The notes below the pieces were generated by a model. That model was not told the DNA's origin, ran no database searches, and worked only from the letters and a program-made list of their open reading frames with translations. From positions 1 to 54,438 of the forward strand of contig JAIFWO010000004.1 in NCBI GenBank assembly GCA_019661895.1: a stretch of 54,438 nt of DNA. Direction: 5' to 3'. Below are positions 23,392-32,553 of the stretch, piece by piece; within the stretch, counting starts at the first letter, position 1; each line of letters starts with the position of its first letter. The position numbers were made by a program, and so were the translations under genes. Origin of the DNA: Candidatus Parcubacteria bacterium (GTDB lineage Bacteria; Patescibacteriota; Minisyncoccia; Phycocordibacterales; Zambryskibacteraceae).

Positions 23392-25557
23392 ATGGAACGA
23401 GATTATCCGTTAGAGAGAGTTCGTAACTTCGGCATCATTGCCCACATTGACGCGGGCAAGACCACCACTTCAGAGCGAGTGCTCTTCTACACGGGAGCGC
23501 AGCATTCGATCGGAGAGGTGCATGAAGGCGCAACCACCACCGACTGGATGGAGCAGGAGCGCGAGCGCGGCATTACCATTACCGCCGCTGCCATCACTTG
23601 CTTCTGGGCCCCGAGTTATCTTACGGATGCCGATCGCCTGAAGAAGGAAAGCAAAACTCGCTTCAACGTCATCGACACTCCAGGGCACATCGACTTCACG
23701 GTGGAGGTGAAGAGAAGTTTGCGCGTCCTAGACGGTGCCGTGGTGGTCTTCGACGGTGTGGCAGGTGTCGAACCTCAGTCTGAAACCAATTGGCGCTACG
23801 CCGAAGAGGCCCAAGTGCCGCGCATCTGCTTCATCAACAAGCTCGATCGTACCGGTGCCTCGTTCGAACGTTCTTACGCATCTATTTTGAACAGACTCTC
23901 GAAGAAGGCAGTCCGCATGCAGATCCCAATAGGGGAGGAGGATAAACATGATGGCGTGATCGATCTCTTGACCATGAAGGCTTACTACTTCGAGGGCAAT
24001 ATGGGTATGACTGTAGTACCGAAGGAGATTCCAGAGAACTTGAAGGCTGATGCCGAGAAGTATCGAGGAGAGTTGGTGGAGAGGATCGTAGAAAATGACG
24101 AAGGCCTCATGACCGCTTATCTTGAAGGTAAGGAGATTTCTCTGCCCGCGCTCAAAGAGACTATGCGCAAGGCCGTCATTGCCAACAAGATCTTCCCAGT
24201 CCTTACTGGTTCCGCCCTCAAGAACAAGGGCGTGCAGCTCGTGCTCGACGCGGTGGTCGACTATCTCCCATCTCCTTTAGACATCCCTCCGGTCAAAGGC
24301 ATTAATCCAAACAATGGTGAGGAAGTCTTGCGCCATGCTTCCGACGCAGAACCCTTCTCGGCTCTCGCTTTCAAGCTCCAGGCGGATCCATTCGTCGGGC
24401 AGCTGACCTTCTTCCGCGTTTACTCGGGCACTATCGAGTCGGGCACTTATATTTACAATTCAACTACCGGCAACAAGGAGCGCTTGGGCCGCATCGTGCG
24501 CTTGCAAGCCAACGACCGCGAGGAAGTGAAGAAAGTCTTTGCCGGAGAGATCGCTGCCGCAGTGGGACTTAAAGAGGCCAAGACCTCGCACACCTTCTCG
24601 GACGAAGCCAACCCGATCATCCTCGACCAGATCACCTTTCCAGAGCCGGTCATCTCACTTCGCATTGAGCCGAAGACCAAAGCCGACCAGGAGAAGATGG
24701 GTATGGCCTTGAAGCGCCTCTCAGACGAGGATCCAACCTTCAGGATCAAATCCGACACAGAGACCGGAGAGACCGTCATCATGGGCATGGGAGAATTGCA
24801 TTTGGAAATTATTGTGGACCGTATGAAGCGTGAGTTCGGCGTGGAAGCCAATGTCGGCAAGCCGCAAGTGGCTTACAAAGAGACCATTACTGCCGAGGCA
24901 GAAGTGGAAAATAAATACATCAAGCAAACCGGAGGCAAGGGTCAGTACGGTCACGTCAAGCTCAAGATCAAGCCTCTGCCTAAGTACGATCCGGAGGAGA
25001 AGGTGCCGAAGAATGCTCACCGCGAGGAGGGCTTCGAATTTATTGATGCCATCAAGGGAGGCGTGATCCCTCAAGAGTTTATCCCGGCCGTGGAGAAGGG
25101 GGTGAAGGAGGCCATGGACCGAGGCATCCTCGCTGGCTACAAGATGGTTGATATCTCCTGTGAACTTAACTTCGGCTCCTACCACGACGTCGACTCCTCA
25201 GAGATCGCTTACAAGATCGCCGCCTCACAGGCCTTCCAGGAAGCGGCTCGCCGAGCCAAGCCAGTTATCTTGGAACCTATTATGAAGGTGGAAGTGGTCG
25301 TGCCGGAGAAATTCATGGGCGACATTACCGGCAACCTCTCGGGCAAGCGCGGACAGATCGAGGCTATGGAAGACAGGAATGAACTCAAAGTGGTGCGCGC
25401 CCAGGTGCCGCTCTCAGAGATGTTCGGTTACGTGACCAACTTGCGCTCTATGACGGAGGGCCGCGGCTCCTCGACTATGGAATTCGACCACTATGCCATT
25501 GTGCCAACAAATGTGGCTACTACTATCATCGAACAAAGAACAGGCGGGAAAGCATAG
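23392..25557 (+). CDS. fusA: Translation elongation factor G
   Basis: A 721-residue GTPase that drives ribosomal translocation. G motifs are complete: [10 protein letters not shown] (G1), RGITITAAA (G2), DTPGHIDF (G3), NKLDRTGA (G4) and GSALKNKG (G5). Domains II-V follow with typical ends such as [15 protein letters not shown]. Length is normal. The ATG at 23392 gives the standard [20 protein letters not shown] start; the upstream in-frame extension lies in the divergent promoter region. No SD sequence. It is separated from rpsG by 1.2 kb and from tuf by a 46-residue gene cassette. Confidence 0.97.
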   Translation: MERDYPLERVRNFGIIAHIDAGKTTTSERVLFYTGAQHSIGEVHEGATTTDWMEQERERGITITAAAITCFWAPSYLTDADRLKKESKTRFNVIDTPGHIDFTVEVKRSLRVLDGAVVVFDGVAGVEPQSETNWRYAEEAQVPRICFINKLDRTGASFERSYASILNRLSKKAVRMQIPIGEEDKHDGVIDLLTMKAYYFEGNMGMTVVPKEIPENLKADAEKYRGELVERIVENDEGLMTAYLEGKEISLPALKETMRKAVIANKIFPVLTGSALKNKGVQLVLDAVVDYLPSPLDIPPVKGINPNNGEEVLRHASDAEPFSALAFKLQADPFVGQLTFFRVYSGTIESGTYIYNSTTGNKERLGRIVRLQANDREEVKKVFAGEIAAAVGLKEAKTSHTFSDEANPIILDQITFPEPVISLRIEPKTKADQEKMGMALKRLSDEDPTFRIKSDTETGETVIMGMGELHLEIIVDRMKREFGVEANVGKPQVAYKETITAEAEVENKYIKQTGGKGQYGHVKLKIKPLPKYDPEEKVPKNAHREEGFEFIDAIKGGVIPQEFIPAVEKGVKEAMDRGILAGYKMVDISCELNFGSYHDVDSSEIAYKIAASQAFQEAARRAKPVILEPIMKVEVVVPEKFMGDITGNLSGKRGQIEAMEDRNELKVVRAQVPLSEMFGYVTNLRSMTEGRGSSTMEFDHYAIVPTNVATTIIEQRTGGKA

Positions 25558-25574
25558 TAACTATATAGTTGAGC

Positions 25575-25602
25575 TTGACAAGTACAGTAGGAGTGCTATA
25601 AT
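25575..25602 (+). promoter_or_regulatory. Near-consensus promoter of the 46-aa cassette
   Basis: TTGACA and TATAAT, both perfect, are separated by 16 bases. It is the strongest promoter-like sequence in the window and drives only a 46-codon gene. Confidence 0.8.
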
Positions 25603-25649
25603 AGATAACAGATAAGGAGTACATCACTCACGCACTCGACTGAGGAACA

Positions 25650-25790
25650 ATGTCTAAAGAAGCCATCTTGTCGCTTTTTTATTCCGGTTGTTTGACCAGC
25701 TCCGCTCTCGGGATTTACTTTGCCAAGCTCAAGTACTACGAGTGGAAGCAAAGACGCGAAACCACCAGTGAGAACCTCTCCGCGCAGTAA
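25650..25790 (+). CDS. 46-residue protein between fusA and tuf
   Basis: The frame MSKEAILSLFYSG...NLSAQ has a hydrophobic N-terminal half (about residues 5-24, with one Cys at 14) and a basic, polar C-terminal half (KYYEWKQRRETTSENL). AGGA lies 4 bases before the ATG. A consensus promoter stands upstream and the terminator stem includes the stop codon. It may be a small membrane-associated protein. It interrupts the usual fusA-tuf order. No family recognised. Confidence 0.65.
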   Translation: MSKEAILSLFYSGCLTSSALGIYFAKLKYYEWKQRRETTSENLSAQ

Positions 25791-25808
25791 TACACTGCGC
25801 GGGGTTTT
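25780..25808 (+). terminator. Intrinsic terminator including the stop codon
   Basis: CCGCGCAGT and ACTGCGCGG form a perfect 9-bp stem with a 5-base loop, followed by GGTTTTGTT. The TAA stop spans the stem-loop junction. Confidence 0.85.
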
Positions 25809-25826
25809 GTTATTTTGGCCAAAAGG

Positions 25827-25854
25827 TTGACTATTCCACATACTTTGCTAAAGT
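25827..25854 (+). promoter_or_regulatory. Promoter of tuf
   Basis: TTGACT and TAAAGT are separated by 16 bases. A leader of about 100 bases precedes tuf; I see no known riboregulator in it. Confidence 0.65.
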
Positions 25855-25962
25855 AGACGCAGCTCATAAGACGGCTACGGTATGATCTTTGAGATCCTCT
25901 CAATAAGGCTCTACTAAGCTGTTTTATGCGCCCCTATTTAATTAAAACTATTTACTAAATTT

Positions 25963-27156
<1,194 letters not shown>

Positions 27157-27169
27157 AGCGTATCTTACA

Positions 27170-27541
27170 ATGGCTAAATCTACAGAAGCCAAATCAAAAA
27201 GGGCTCCCAAGAAGAGCTTGTCGGCAAGCGAGCCTGTGGCGCGCCTGCGCATCAGAGTCCGCGCCTATGAGTCGAAGATCCTCGACCTCTCGGTCAAGCA
27301 GATCATAGACACCGCTCTTCGTTACGAGGCGCAAGTGGAGGGCCCGATACCTCTGCCGACCGAGATCAAGAAGTATACGGTCAACCGCGCCGCCTTCGTC
27401 TACAAGAACGCGCGCGAGCAATTCGAGATGCGTATCCACAAGCGCCTCATCGACATCGTCAATCCGAATCCGAAGATCATCGAGGCCTTGACGAACTTGA
27501 GCCTCCCCTCAGGAGTCAACATCGATGTGAAAATGATATAA
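27170..27541 (+). CDS. rpsJ: Ribosomal protein uS10 with basic N-terminal extension
   Basis: A 123-residue protein against about 102 usually. Residues 1-23 are a Lys/Ser/Ala-rich extension ([16 protein letters not shown]), after which the normal uS10 fold begins ([19 protein letters not shown]). The family motifs [13 protein letters not shown] and [12 protein letters not shown] are intact. The extension is probably disordered and could bind rRNA. First ribosomal gene after tuf. Confidence 0.95.
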   Translation: MAKSTEAKSKRAPKKSLSASEPVARLRIRVRAYESKILDLSVKQIIDTALRYEAQVEGPIPLPTEIKKYTVNRAAFVYKNAREQFEMRIHKRLIDIVNPNPKIIEALTNLSLPSGVNIDVKMI

Positions 27542-27567
27542 CGAGTTTACGAGTGTCCAAAAACAGC

Positions 27568-27999
27568 ATGAAAATCTTGACCACCAAAAAAGTGAATATG
27601 ACCCAAGTCTTCGACGAAAGCGGAAGGGTCTTGCCTGTGACCGTCCTCGTCTCGACCGAGGATGTGGCAGACACCTTCCAAGAGGGCGAGGTGGTGGCCG
27701 TGACCGGGACCTCTAAGGGCAAGGGCTTCCAAGGGGTGGTCAAGCGCCACGGCTTCCACGGCGGTCCGCGCTCACACGGACAGAAGCACTCCGAGCGCGA
27801 GCCGGGCTCCTTGGGCGGCGGTGGTCGTGACGGCGGACGCGTAGCCAAGGGCAAGCGCATGGCTGGCCGCATGGGAGGGGACACGATCACCGTGCGCAAT
27901 CTCAAGGTGGTCAAGATCATCCCGGAGTCGAAGGAGATCCTCATCAGCGGTGCCATACCGGGCCGTCGAGGATCGGTCGTTAAGATCAAAGTAAAGTAA
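27568..27999 (+). CDS. rplC: Ribosomal protein uL3, internally shortened
   Basis: A 143-residue protein from the ATG at 27568; a GTG at 27553 would add five residues. The family norm is about 205-210. The N-terminal [21 protein letters not shown] and the core [25 protein letters not shown] are present. About 55-60 residues between them are missing: [22 protein letters not shown] replaces the usual long insert. The finger reaching the peptidyl transferase centre ([16 protein letters not shown]) is kept. It abuts rplD with one base between. Confidence 0.93.
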   Translation: MKILTTKKVNMTQVFDESGRVLPVTVLVSTEDVADTFQEGEVVAVTGTSKGKGFQGVVKRHGFHGGPRSHGQKHSEREPGSLGGGGRDGGRVAKGKRMAGRMGGDTITVRNLKVVKIIPESKEILISGAIPGRRGSVVKIKVK

Positions 28000-28000
28000 C

Positions 28001-28678
28001 ATGGAAGCTCCTATCTACGACGTCAGCGCTAAGAAGAAGGGAACCGTCAAACTCTCCGAGGACTTGTTTGCCCTGCCTTGGAACGCCGACTTGGTGCATC
28101 AAGTCATGACCTCTCTTATGTCCACGAAGAGGAAGAATGTGGCTCACACCAAGACCCGCGGAGAAGTACGCGGCGGAGGCAAGAAGCCGTGGAAGCAGAA
28201 GGGTACCGGTCGCGCTCGTCACGGCTCCACGCGCTCTCCTATCTGGGTTGGCGGAGGCGTCACTCATGGACCTCGTAACGACAAGAACTTCGAGCGCAAG
28301 GTCTCGAAGTCGATGCGCGTCAAAGCTCTCTACACTATCCTCTCGAAGAAGTTTAAGGATGGCGAAGTGCTCTTCGTCGACTCCATCGCTCTTAAGGCAC
28401 CCAAGACCCGTGAGGCCGTCGGTACGCTCAAGACCCTCTCCGGCATCTCGGGCTACGAGCGCCTGATGAAGAGGAAGAATGCTGCCGTCATCGCCCTCTC
28501 CGAGAAGAACAAAGAGACCGAGCGCAGCATGCAAAACCTTGGCAACCTAGAGGTCATCGAGGCCAGGAACCTCCATCCGCTCGCTCTCCTCTCGCACAAG
28601 TACATCGTGATCGAGAACCCAGAAGTGGCTCTTAAAAAGTTTCCAAGCCTTGCTGCGAAGAAAAAGGTAAGCAAATAA
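28001..28678 (+). CDS. rplD: Ribosomal protein uL4
   Basis: A 225-residue protein of normal length, with the exit-tunnel loop RGGGKKPWKQKGTGRARHGSTRSP clearly visible near residues 60-85. It is the autoregulator of the S10 operon in E. coli, but no S10 leader is visible here. It lies between rplC and rplW with one-base spacers and no SD sequence. Confidence 0.96.
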   Translation: MEAPIYDVSAKKKGTVKLSEDLFALPWNADLVHQVMTSLMSTKRKNVAHTKTRGEVRGGGKKPWKQKGTGRARHGSTRSPIWVGGGVTHGPRNDKNFERKVSKSMRVKALYTILSKKFKDGEVLFVDSIALKAPKTREAVGTLKTLSGISGYERLMKRKNAAVIALSEKNKETERSMQNLGNLEVIEARNLHPLALLSHKYIVIENPEVALKKFPSLAAKKKVSK

Positions 28679-28679
28679 C

Positions 28680-28970
28680 ATGGCTGATGTAAAAATAGAA
28701 AAGAAAAGTGCTTTGAAAAGTCCTCGCATTACCGAGAAGGCGGCTTTGGCTGCAGAGTCCAAGGGCATGTATGCCTTCAACATCACTCCCGAGGCTACCA
28801 AGAAGAGCGTGGCCGCCTCCATCAAAGAAAAGTACAAGGTCACTCCACTTAGAGTGCATCTCCTGGCCGTACCGGATAAGCAAGTCTTCCGCGGCAAGCG
28901 GGGCGTGAGGCGAGGAGGCAGGAAGGCGTATGTCTATTTGAAGAAGGGTGATAAGATCGAGTTCGCCTAA
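28680..28970 (+). CDS. rplW: Ribosomal protein uL23
   Basis: A 96-residue tunnel-exit protein that docks SRP and trigger factor. LKSPRITEKAALAAESKGMYAFNI and the C-terminal GRKAYVYLKKGDKIEFA are typical of the family. Length is normal. It sits in the tightly spaced rplD-rplW-rplB segment. Confidence 0.94.
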   Translation: MADVKIEKKSALKSPRITEKAALAAESKGMYAFNITPEATKKSVAASIKEKYKVTPLRVHLLAVPDKQVFRGKRGVRRGGRKAYVYLKKGDKIEFA

Positions 28971-28975
28971 AGCAG

Positions 28976-29815
28976 ATGAAAAAATATCGACCAACAACTA
29001 AGACCCGCCGCCAAACGTCTCACATCGAGTTCAGAAAGTTTGTGACGACTGCCACTCCTTTGAAAAGTTTGACCAAGGGCTTCCGCCGAGGAGACGGCCA
29101 CAACAACACCGGCCGCATTACCACGCGCCACAAGGGCGGCGGACACAAGCGCCGCTTCCGCGATGTCGACTTCTCCTTTAATAAGAAAAATGTTCCTTTT
29201 ACCGTGAAGACCGTTGAGTACGACCCTAACCGCTCCGGCTTCATCGGCTTGGTGGCCTACAAGGACGGCGAGCGCCGATATATGCTGCTCTCGAAGAGTG
29301 CTCGAGTCGGAGAGACCTATATTGTCTCGGAAACGGCACCTGTTACTCCAGGCAACAGACTGCCTCTTAAAAATATTCCGGTCGGCACCTTTGTCTACAA
29401 TGTGGAATTGAAGCCAAATGGCGGCGCTAAGATCGCGCGCTCGGGCGGAAACTACGTCGAGGTCGCGGCCAAGGACGCTGGTTACGTCGATCTTAAGATG
29501 CCTTCAAGCGAAGTGCGCAAAGTGCAGGAGACCGCCTGGGCTACAGTTGGAGAAGTTTCCAATGATGAAAATAGATTGATTAATCTCGGTAAAGCCGGTC
29601 GAAGCCGCTGGCTCGGCATCCGTCCAACCGTGCGCGGTACGGCTATGAACCCGGTGGACCATCCATACGGAGGAGGTGAGGGTCGCCAGGGTCGCGGACG
29701 TCGCCGAGCTATCTCAGTCTACGGCAAGCCGACCGGCAAGGGCCAGAAGTCCCGCCGCGCCAAGAAATATTCAAACAAGTTTATCGTCCGCAGACGCAAA
29801 GTCGGGAAGAAATAA
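28976..29815 (+). CDS. rplB: Ribosomal protein uL2
   Basis: A 279-residue protein near the peptidyl transferase centre. RRGDGHNNTGRITTRHKGGGHKR and the C-terminal GEGRQGRGRRR region are normal. In the most conserved loop the usual VDHPHGGGEG reads VDHPYGGGEG (codons CAT CCA TAC), so the second His is Tyr. In E. coli that His has been implicated in activity. A strong terminator follows, so the S10 operon ends here. rpsS lies 7.5 kb downstream. Confidence 0.96.
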   Translation: MKKYRPTTKTRRQTSHIEFRKFVTTATPLKSLTKGFRRGDGHNNTGRITTRHKGGGHKRRFRDVDFSFNKKNVPFTVKTVEYDPNRSGFIGLVAYKDGERRYMLLSKSARVGETYIVSETAPVTPGNRLPLKNIPVGTFVYNVELKPNGGAKIARSGGNYVEVAAKDAGYVDLKMPSSEVRKVQETAWATVGEVSNDENRLINLGKAGRSRWLGIRPTVRGTAMNPVDHPYGGGEGRQGRGRRRAISVYGKPTGKGQKSRRAKKYSNKFIVRRRKVGKK

Positions 29816-29821
29816 AATCCT

Positions 29822-29847
29822 AAAAAGCCCTTAGTTAAGGGCTTTTT
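29822..29847 (+). terminator. Intrinsic terminator after rplB
   Basis: GCCCTTA and TAAGGGC form a 7-bp stem flanked by AAAAA and TTTTT, ending the first half of the S10 operon. Confidence 0.85.
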
Positions 29848-29853
29848 GATATA

Positions 29854-29881
29854 TTGACTTTGTATTAATCTATGCTATGCT
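29854..29881 (+). promoter_or_regulatory. Promoter of the 107-aa cassette
   Basis: TTGACT and TATGCT are separated by 16 bases and lie directly behind the rplB terminator. Confidence 0.65.
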
Positions 29882-29914
29882 TTGGCTAGATAGTAACCTC
29901 TTTCGGAGAGTGTT

Positions 29915-30238
29915 ATGCAGAGAACATTGGCTATCGTGTTCGAAAGGTTTCGAGGCAACGACTTGAAAACATTCGTACCAGAAATAGGCAGGTGGTATGG
30001 TGAGCCCATGGGCAAAGATATTATGTACCTGGGTCCTCTCTTCGTGCCGGATAAGGAATCTGTCGGGATGCTCGACACATCTGATGCACGGCGCTGGTTG
30101 TGTGTGAGAAGCCGCAACTCTCGTGAGATCCACGGTCTCAAGTTTGAGGAAGTGCGACTTTTCCAGGAGATCAAGCCCGGCGATGTACCACTCGACAAGG
30201 AAGCTCGTCGTCTGGCCGCCAAAATCGGCTGGAAGTAA
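29915..30238 (+). CDS. 107-residue protein of unknown function (cassette)
   Basis: A soluble, basic protein (MQRTLAIVFERFRG...) with alternating hydrophobic strands and a C-terminal helix (LDKEARRLAAKIGWK). No signal peptide, membrane segment or known motif is visible. GGAGAG lies 4 bases before the ATG. It has its own promoter and terminator and shows no coupling to neighbours. First of four consecutive self-contained small genes placed after rplB. Confidence 0.65.
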   Translation: MQRTLAIVFERFRGNDLKTFVPEIGRWYGEPMGKDIMYLGPLFVPDKESVGMLDTSDARRWLCVRSRNSREIHGLKFEEVRLFQEIKPGDVPLDKEARRLAAKIGWK

Positions 30239-30241
30239 ATA

Positions 30242-30270
30242 AACGCACGCAAAACATCGCGTGCGTTTTT
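30242..30270 (+). terminator. Intrinsic terminator of the 107-aa cassette
   Basis: AACGCACGC and GCGTGCGTT form a 9-bp stem with an 8-base loop followed by TTT, 3 bases after the stop codon. Confidence 0.85.
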
Positions 30271-30349
30271 GTTTACACTGAGCGGGGTCGATGTGGTTGC
30301 ATTTCTATACGAAAAGTATTTAATGGGAAAAGACATTCCTGGGGGAGTA

Positions 30350-30559
30350 ATGAAGAAAAAAGAAGAATCAAAGGAGAGCAGAGAAGCCCGGGAACTCTAC
30401 CAAGTGGAGAGAGATCGGAGCCGAGCAAGAAAACCGGACGATGCAGACGCGTTTGCAGAAGCAAAAAGACGTCTTGAAGAACTTATTGAGGAAAAAAGGC
30501 GAAGTCGAACTCACATACCCGGCGCTCCGATGCGAGAGAGAACACCTAAAAGTAAATAA
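30350..30559 (+). CDS. Charged coiled-coil-like small protein (69 aa)
   Basis: A 69-residue, very polar protein rich in Glu, Arg and Lys (MKKKEESKESREARELYQVERDR), with a probable helix through AEAKRRLEELIEEKRR. Two starts are possible: the ATG at 30350, preceded closely by GGGGGAG, and an in-frame ATG at 30323 without SD. No domain recognised. The reading frame ends 21 bases before the next small gene. Composition fits a real but short coding region. Confidence 0.5.
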   Translation: MKKKEESKESREARELYQVERDRSRARKPDDADAFAEAKRRLEELIEEKRRSRTHIPGAPMRERTPKSK

Positions 30560-30580
30560 GGAATTAACCCGGAGGGATTC

Positions 30581-30748
30581 TTGGAACGTTCTTGTATGTA
30601 TTGCACTGACCCGATAGCTGAATGCATGGGTTATCTGCTTGCTCGAGACGTTCTCGCCTTTCTTAAAGGTGAGCCAAAGCAAATCCGCGAAATTTGCGGT
30701 AAATGCGTTCTGTTCATCGATCTCGGTCTTCTGAAATTCCCGCCTTGA
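30581..30748 (+). CDS. 55-residue zinc-ribbon-like protein with TTG start
   Basis: The frame starts with TTG at 30581, placed 5 bases after GGAGG, and encodes MERSCMYCTDPIAEC...EICGKCVLFI. The pairs C5xxC8 and C39xxC42, 30 residues apart, form a zinc-ribbon pattern like that of the 82-residue protein at 23050. A terminator stem begins at the last base of its stop codon. No other reading frame occupies this region. It may have a regulatory or nucleic-acid binding role, not shown. Confidence 0.6.
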   Translation: MERSCMYCTDPIAECMGYLLARDVLAFLKGEPKQIREICGKCVLFIDLGLLKFPP

Positions 30749-30774
30749 TGCCCTGATTTGACCGGGGCATTTTG
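30748..30774 (+). terminator. Terminator of the 55-aa gene
   Basis: ATGCCC and GGGCAT form a 6-bp stem with an 11-base loop followed by TTT, beginning at the stop codon. Confidence 0.6.
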
Positions 30775-30779
30775 CTTGC

Positions 30780-30808
30780 TTGACAAAATTTATACATAAT
30801 GGTATGAA
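30780..30808 (+). promoter_or_regulatory. Promoter of the 132-aa cassette
   Basis: TTGACA and TATGAA are separated by 17 bases. Transcription would start after 30813, which excludes in-frame start codons before that point. Confidence 0.55.
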
Positions 30809-30851
30809 CAAGCCAGAGTTGTTCTCAAACCCTCCCACCCCAAGGAGTTGT

Positions 30852-31250
30852 ATGTCAGCAAATACCGTAGTCCCGCGCAGGGTTCGTCTTCGTGTCACTC
30901 GTGGCGCTCGTCGGCTCGACTATGTTCGGCCAGGTTGGGAGCTTCAGATCGATACCAAACGGCTCGATCTCGGTGATCGGTACGAATGCGTGGCCGGCCA
31001 ACTCGAAGGAGACTACAGCGGTGGCTACGATCGCTTGAAGCTCCCTTGCAAGCCTGTGGCGAATGGCATGTACCCGGAAGACGCGCAGTGCGGTTCCAAA
31101 GGTTATGAGGTGAAGGCATCTCAACTCACCCAAATCTGGAAGACCGAGATCACTACTCGACTTGCCCGGTCTGCGCCGGCACCACAGATCATTCTGAGGC
31201 CCGCCCGGTTCAGTCTGCTGCAATTCTTCCACCGGCTGCTCCCGATCTGA
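30852..31250 (+). CDS. 132-residue protein of unknown function (cassette)
   Basis: A basic, soluble protein (MSANTVVPRRVRLRVTRGAR) with a central stretch containing three cysteines and strand-like patterns. I recognise no family. The ATG at 30852 is chosen because AAGGAG lies 4 bases upstream and earlier starts overlap the promoter. The stop codon lies in the terminator loop. Codon use is GC-richer in its first half than in the neighbouring ribosomal genes by eye. Confidence 0.6.
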   Translation: MSANTVVPRRVRLRVTRGARRLDYVRPGWELQIDTKRLDLGDRYECVAGQLEGDYSGGYDRLKLPCKPVANGMYPEDAQCGSKGYEVKASQLTQIWKTEITTRLARSAPAPQIILRPARFSLLQFFHRLLPI

Positions 31251-31266
31251 TCGGGAGCTTTTATTT
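31238..31266 (+). terminator. Intrinsic terminator around the stop codon
   Basis: GCTCCCGA and TCGGGAGC form an 8-bp stem whose 5-base loop is TCTGA, containing the stop codon. TTTTATTT follows. Confidence 0.85.
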
Positions 31267-31292
31267 GCAATTTTTATAAAAGTCTGTAAAGT
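31265..31292 (+). promoter_or_regulatory. Promoter of rplJ-rplL
   Basis: TTGCAA and TAAAGT are separated by 16 bases, and a leader of about 115 bases follows before rplJ. Confidence 0.6.
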
Positions 31293-31302
31293 ACATGTCG
31301 TA

Positions 31303-31343
31303 AGGTCGTAGACAGAAGGCATCCATAAGCCCTTCCGAGATCA
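31303..31343 (+). promoter_or_regulatory. Ribosomal protein L10 leader (rplJ autoregulation)
   Basis: The leader contains AGGTCGTAGACAGAAGG and CCTTCCGAGATC. GGTC/GATC and AAGG/CCTT can pair, leaving GTAGACAG unpaired. This matches the kink-turn-like L10 leader known upstream of rplJ in many bacteria, where the L10-L12 complex binds to repress its own operon. The match is from memory of the motif. Confidence 0.7.
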
Positions 31344-31414
31344 CTCTCAATTCCGCTATGCGGCAGTCGAGGCCTTATACAGGTCGATTTTATTTGTCCA
31401 AAAATTCAAGACAA

Positions 31415-31906
31415 ATGGCAATTAGTAAACAAAAGAAAGGAGAGATTGTTGATAAGCTGACGAGCGCGCTCAAGGGCGCCAAGTCGCTTGTCTTCGTGAA
31501 CTTCCACGGTCTCAAGGTCTCCGAGGCAAGCGAGTTGCGCCGCGCTCTCAAAGCAGAGGGTGTTTCGTATTCGGTAGCCAAGAAGACTCTGACCAAGCGC
31601 GTCCTCGAGGCCGAGAAGTTTGCTGGCGCCCAGCCCGAGCTCACGGGCGAAGTAGCCCTGGCCTGGGCCGAGGACTTGGTGGCTCCAGCCCGCGAGGTCT
31701 ACACCTTCCAGAAGAAGTTTCCTGAAGGGTTGAAGATCCTCGGGGGAGTCTTCGAGGGCAAGTACATGAGTAAGAGCGAGATGGAGGGCATCGCCACCAT
31801 CCCGAGCTCTCAAGTGCTGCGCGGTATGTTCGTCAACATCATCAATTCTCCGATACAGCGTATGGCAATCGCGCTCAGTGAGATTGCAAAAACTAAACAA
31901 GCTTAA
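31415..31906 (+). CDS. rplJ: Ribosomal protein uL10
   Basis: A 163-residue stalk base protein that anchors L7/L12. [27 protein letters not shown] and YSVAKKTL are typical, and the C-terminal helix binds L12 dimers. The ATG at 31415 gives the normal N-terminus [12 protein letters not shown]; an upstream in-frame extension lies in the leader. No SD sequence. It is followed by rplL after 11 bases. The usual neighbours rplK-rplA are not present. Confidence 0.95.
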   Translation: MAISKQKKGEIVDKLTSALKGAKSLVFVNFHGLKVSEASELRRALKAEGVSYSVAKKTLTKRVLEAEKFAGAQPELTGEVALAWAEDLVAPAREVYTFQKKFPEGLKILGGVFEGKYMSKSEMEGIATIPSSQVLRGMFVNIINSPIQRMAIALSEIAKTKQA

Positions 31907-31917
31907 TCATTACTACA

Positions 31918-32316
31918 ATGGATGAAACTACAAATACAGCAGAAGTTCCTGCCAAGTTCGAAAAGATCGTAAGCGAGATCGAGAAGATGTCGGTCATCGA
32001 TCTTAACGAGCTCGTCAAGGTCTTCGAGAATAAGTTTGGAGTCTCGGCTACCGCTGTCGCGGCTGCTGGGCCTGCAGCTGCTGCCGGACCGGCTGAGGAA
32101 GAGAAGTCGACGGTCAATGTCGAACTCTCTGACGCTGGTGCCAACAAGATCGCCGTTATCAAGGTCGTCAAGGAAGCTCTCGGCCTCGGTCTTAAAGAGG
32201 CTAAAGACCTCGTCGACGCCGCCCCTTCGATGCTCAAAGCAGATATGAAGAAGGAGGAAGCCGCTGATCTCAAGAAAAAGATTGAGGAAGCGGGAGGTAA
32301 AGTGACTCTTAAATAA
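31918..32316 (+). CDS. rplL: Ribosomal protein bL12
   Basis: A 132-residue stalk protein with an N-terminal dimerisation region ([18 protein letters not shown]), an Ala/Gly/Pro hinge ([15 protein letters not shown]) and the factor-binding domain ([27 protein letters not shown]). Length is slightly above average because of a longer N-terminus. It is co-transcribed with rplJ and ends before a non-coding region with several hairpins and a terminator. Confidence 0.96.
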   Translation: MDETTNTAEVPAKFEKIVSEIEKMSVIDLNELVKVFENKFGVSATAVAAAGPAAAAGPAEEEKSTVNVELSDAGANKIAVIKVVKEALGLGLKEAKDLVDAAPSMLKADMKKEEAADLKKKIEEAGGKVTLK

Positions 32317-32454
32317 GTAAATCTTATTTAAGGCACTTTACGGCCGGAGCGCACGAAGTCCGATTACACCAGTAATCGGGCGCGAGGCGTGGTCAGAGAA
32401 ATTTCCGAGCGACGGCGAGGAAATTATCTGTGACAAAATTATCCTCAATTAAAC
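32317..32454 (+). other. Non-coding region with two hairpins after rplL
   Basis: CCGATTAC and GTAATCGG (32360-32367, 32372-32379) form a perfect 8-bp hairpin with loop ACCA. AATTTCC and GGAAATT (32400-32406, 32419-32425) form a second. Neither has a T-run, so they are not terminators. They may stabilise the rplJL mRNA or be REP-like dispersed elements. Confidence 0.5.
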
Positions 32455-32483
32455 AAAACTCTCCTAAAGGGGAGTTTTGTTTT
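32455..32483 (+). terminator. Intrinsic terminator of rplJ-rplL
   Basis: AAAACTCTCC and GGGGAGTTTT pair over 10 bases with a TAAA loop and are followed by GTTTT. The T-run overlaps the -35 box of the next gene. Confidence 0.85.
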
Positions 32484-32509
32484 GACAAATCCCTAAAATG
32501 ATGTATTGT
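32482..32509 (+). promoter_or_regulatory. Promoter of the 155-aa cassette
   Basis: TTGACA and TATTGT are separated by 16 bases, starting in the T-run of the preceding terminator. Confidence 0.65.
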
Positions 32510-32553
32510 AGAGCATGGACTGCACACTTCCGTGTAGCCATTTCCTTAAGCCA

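Noticed and set aside
25855-25962. Riboswitch or autoregulatory leader before tuf
   Set aside because: The leader can form weak pairs but matches no motif I know; left as an unassigned leader.
31358-31414. N-terminal extension of rplJ by 19 codons
   Set aside because: It overlaps the leader region, and the normal uL10 start MAISKQ begins at 31415.
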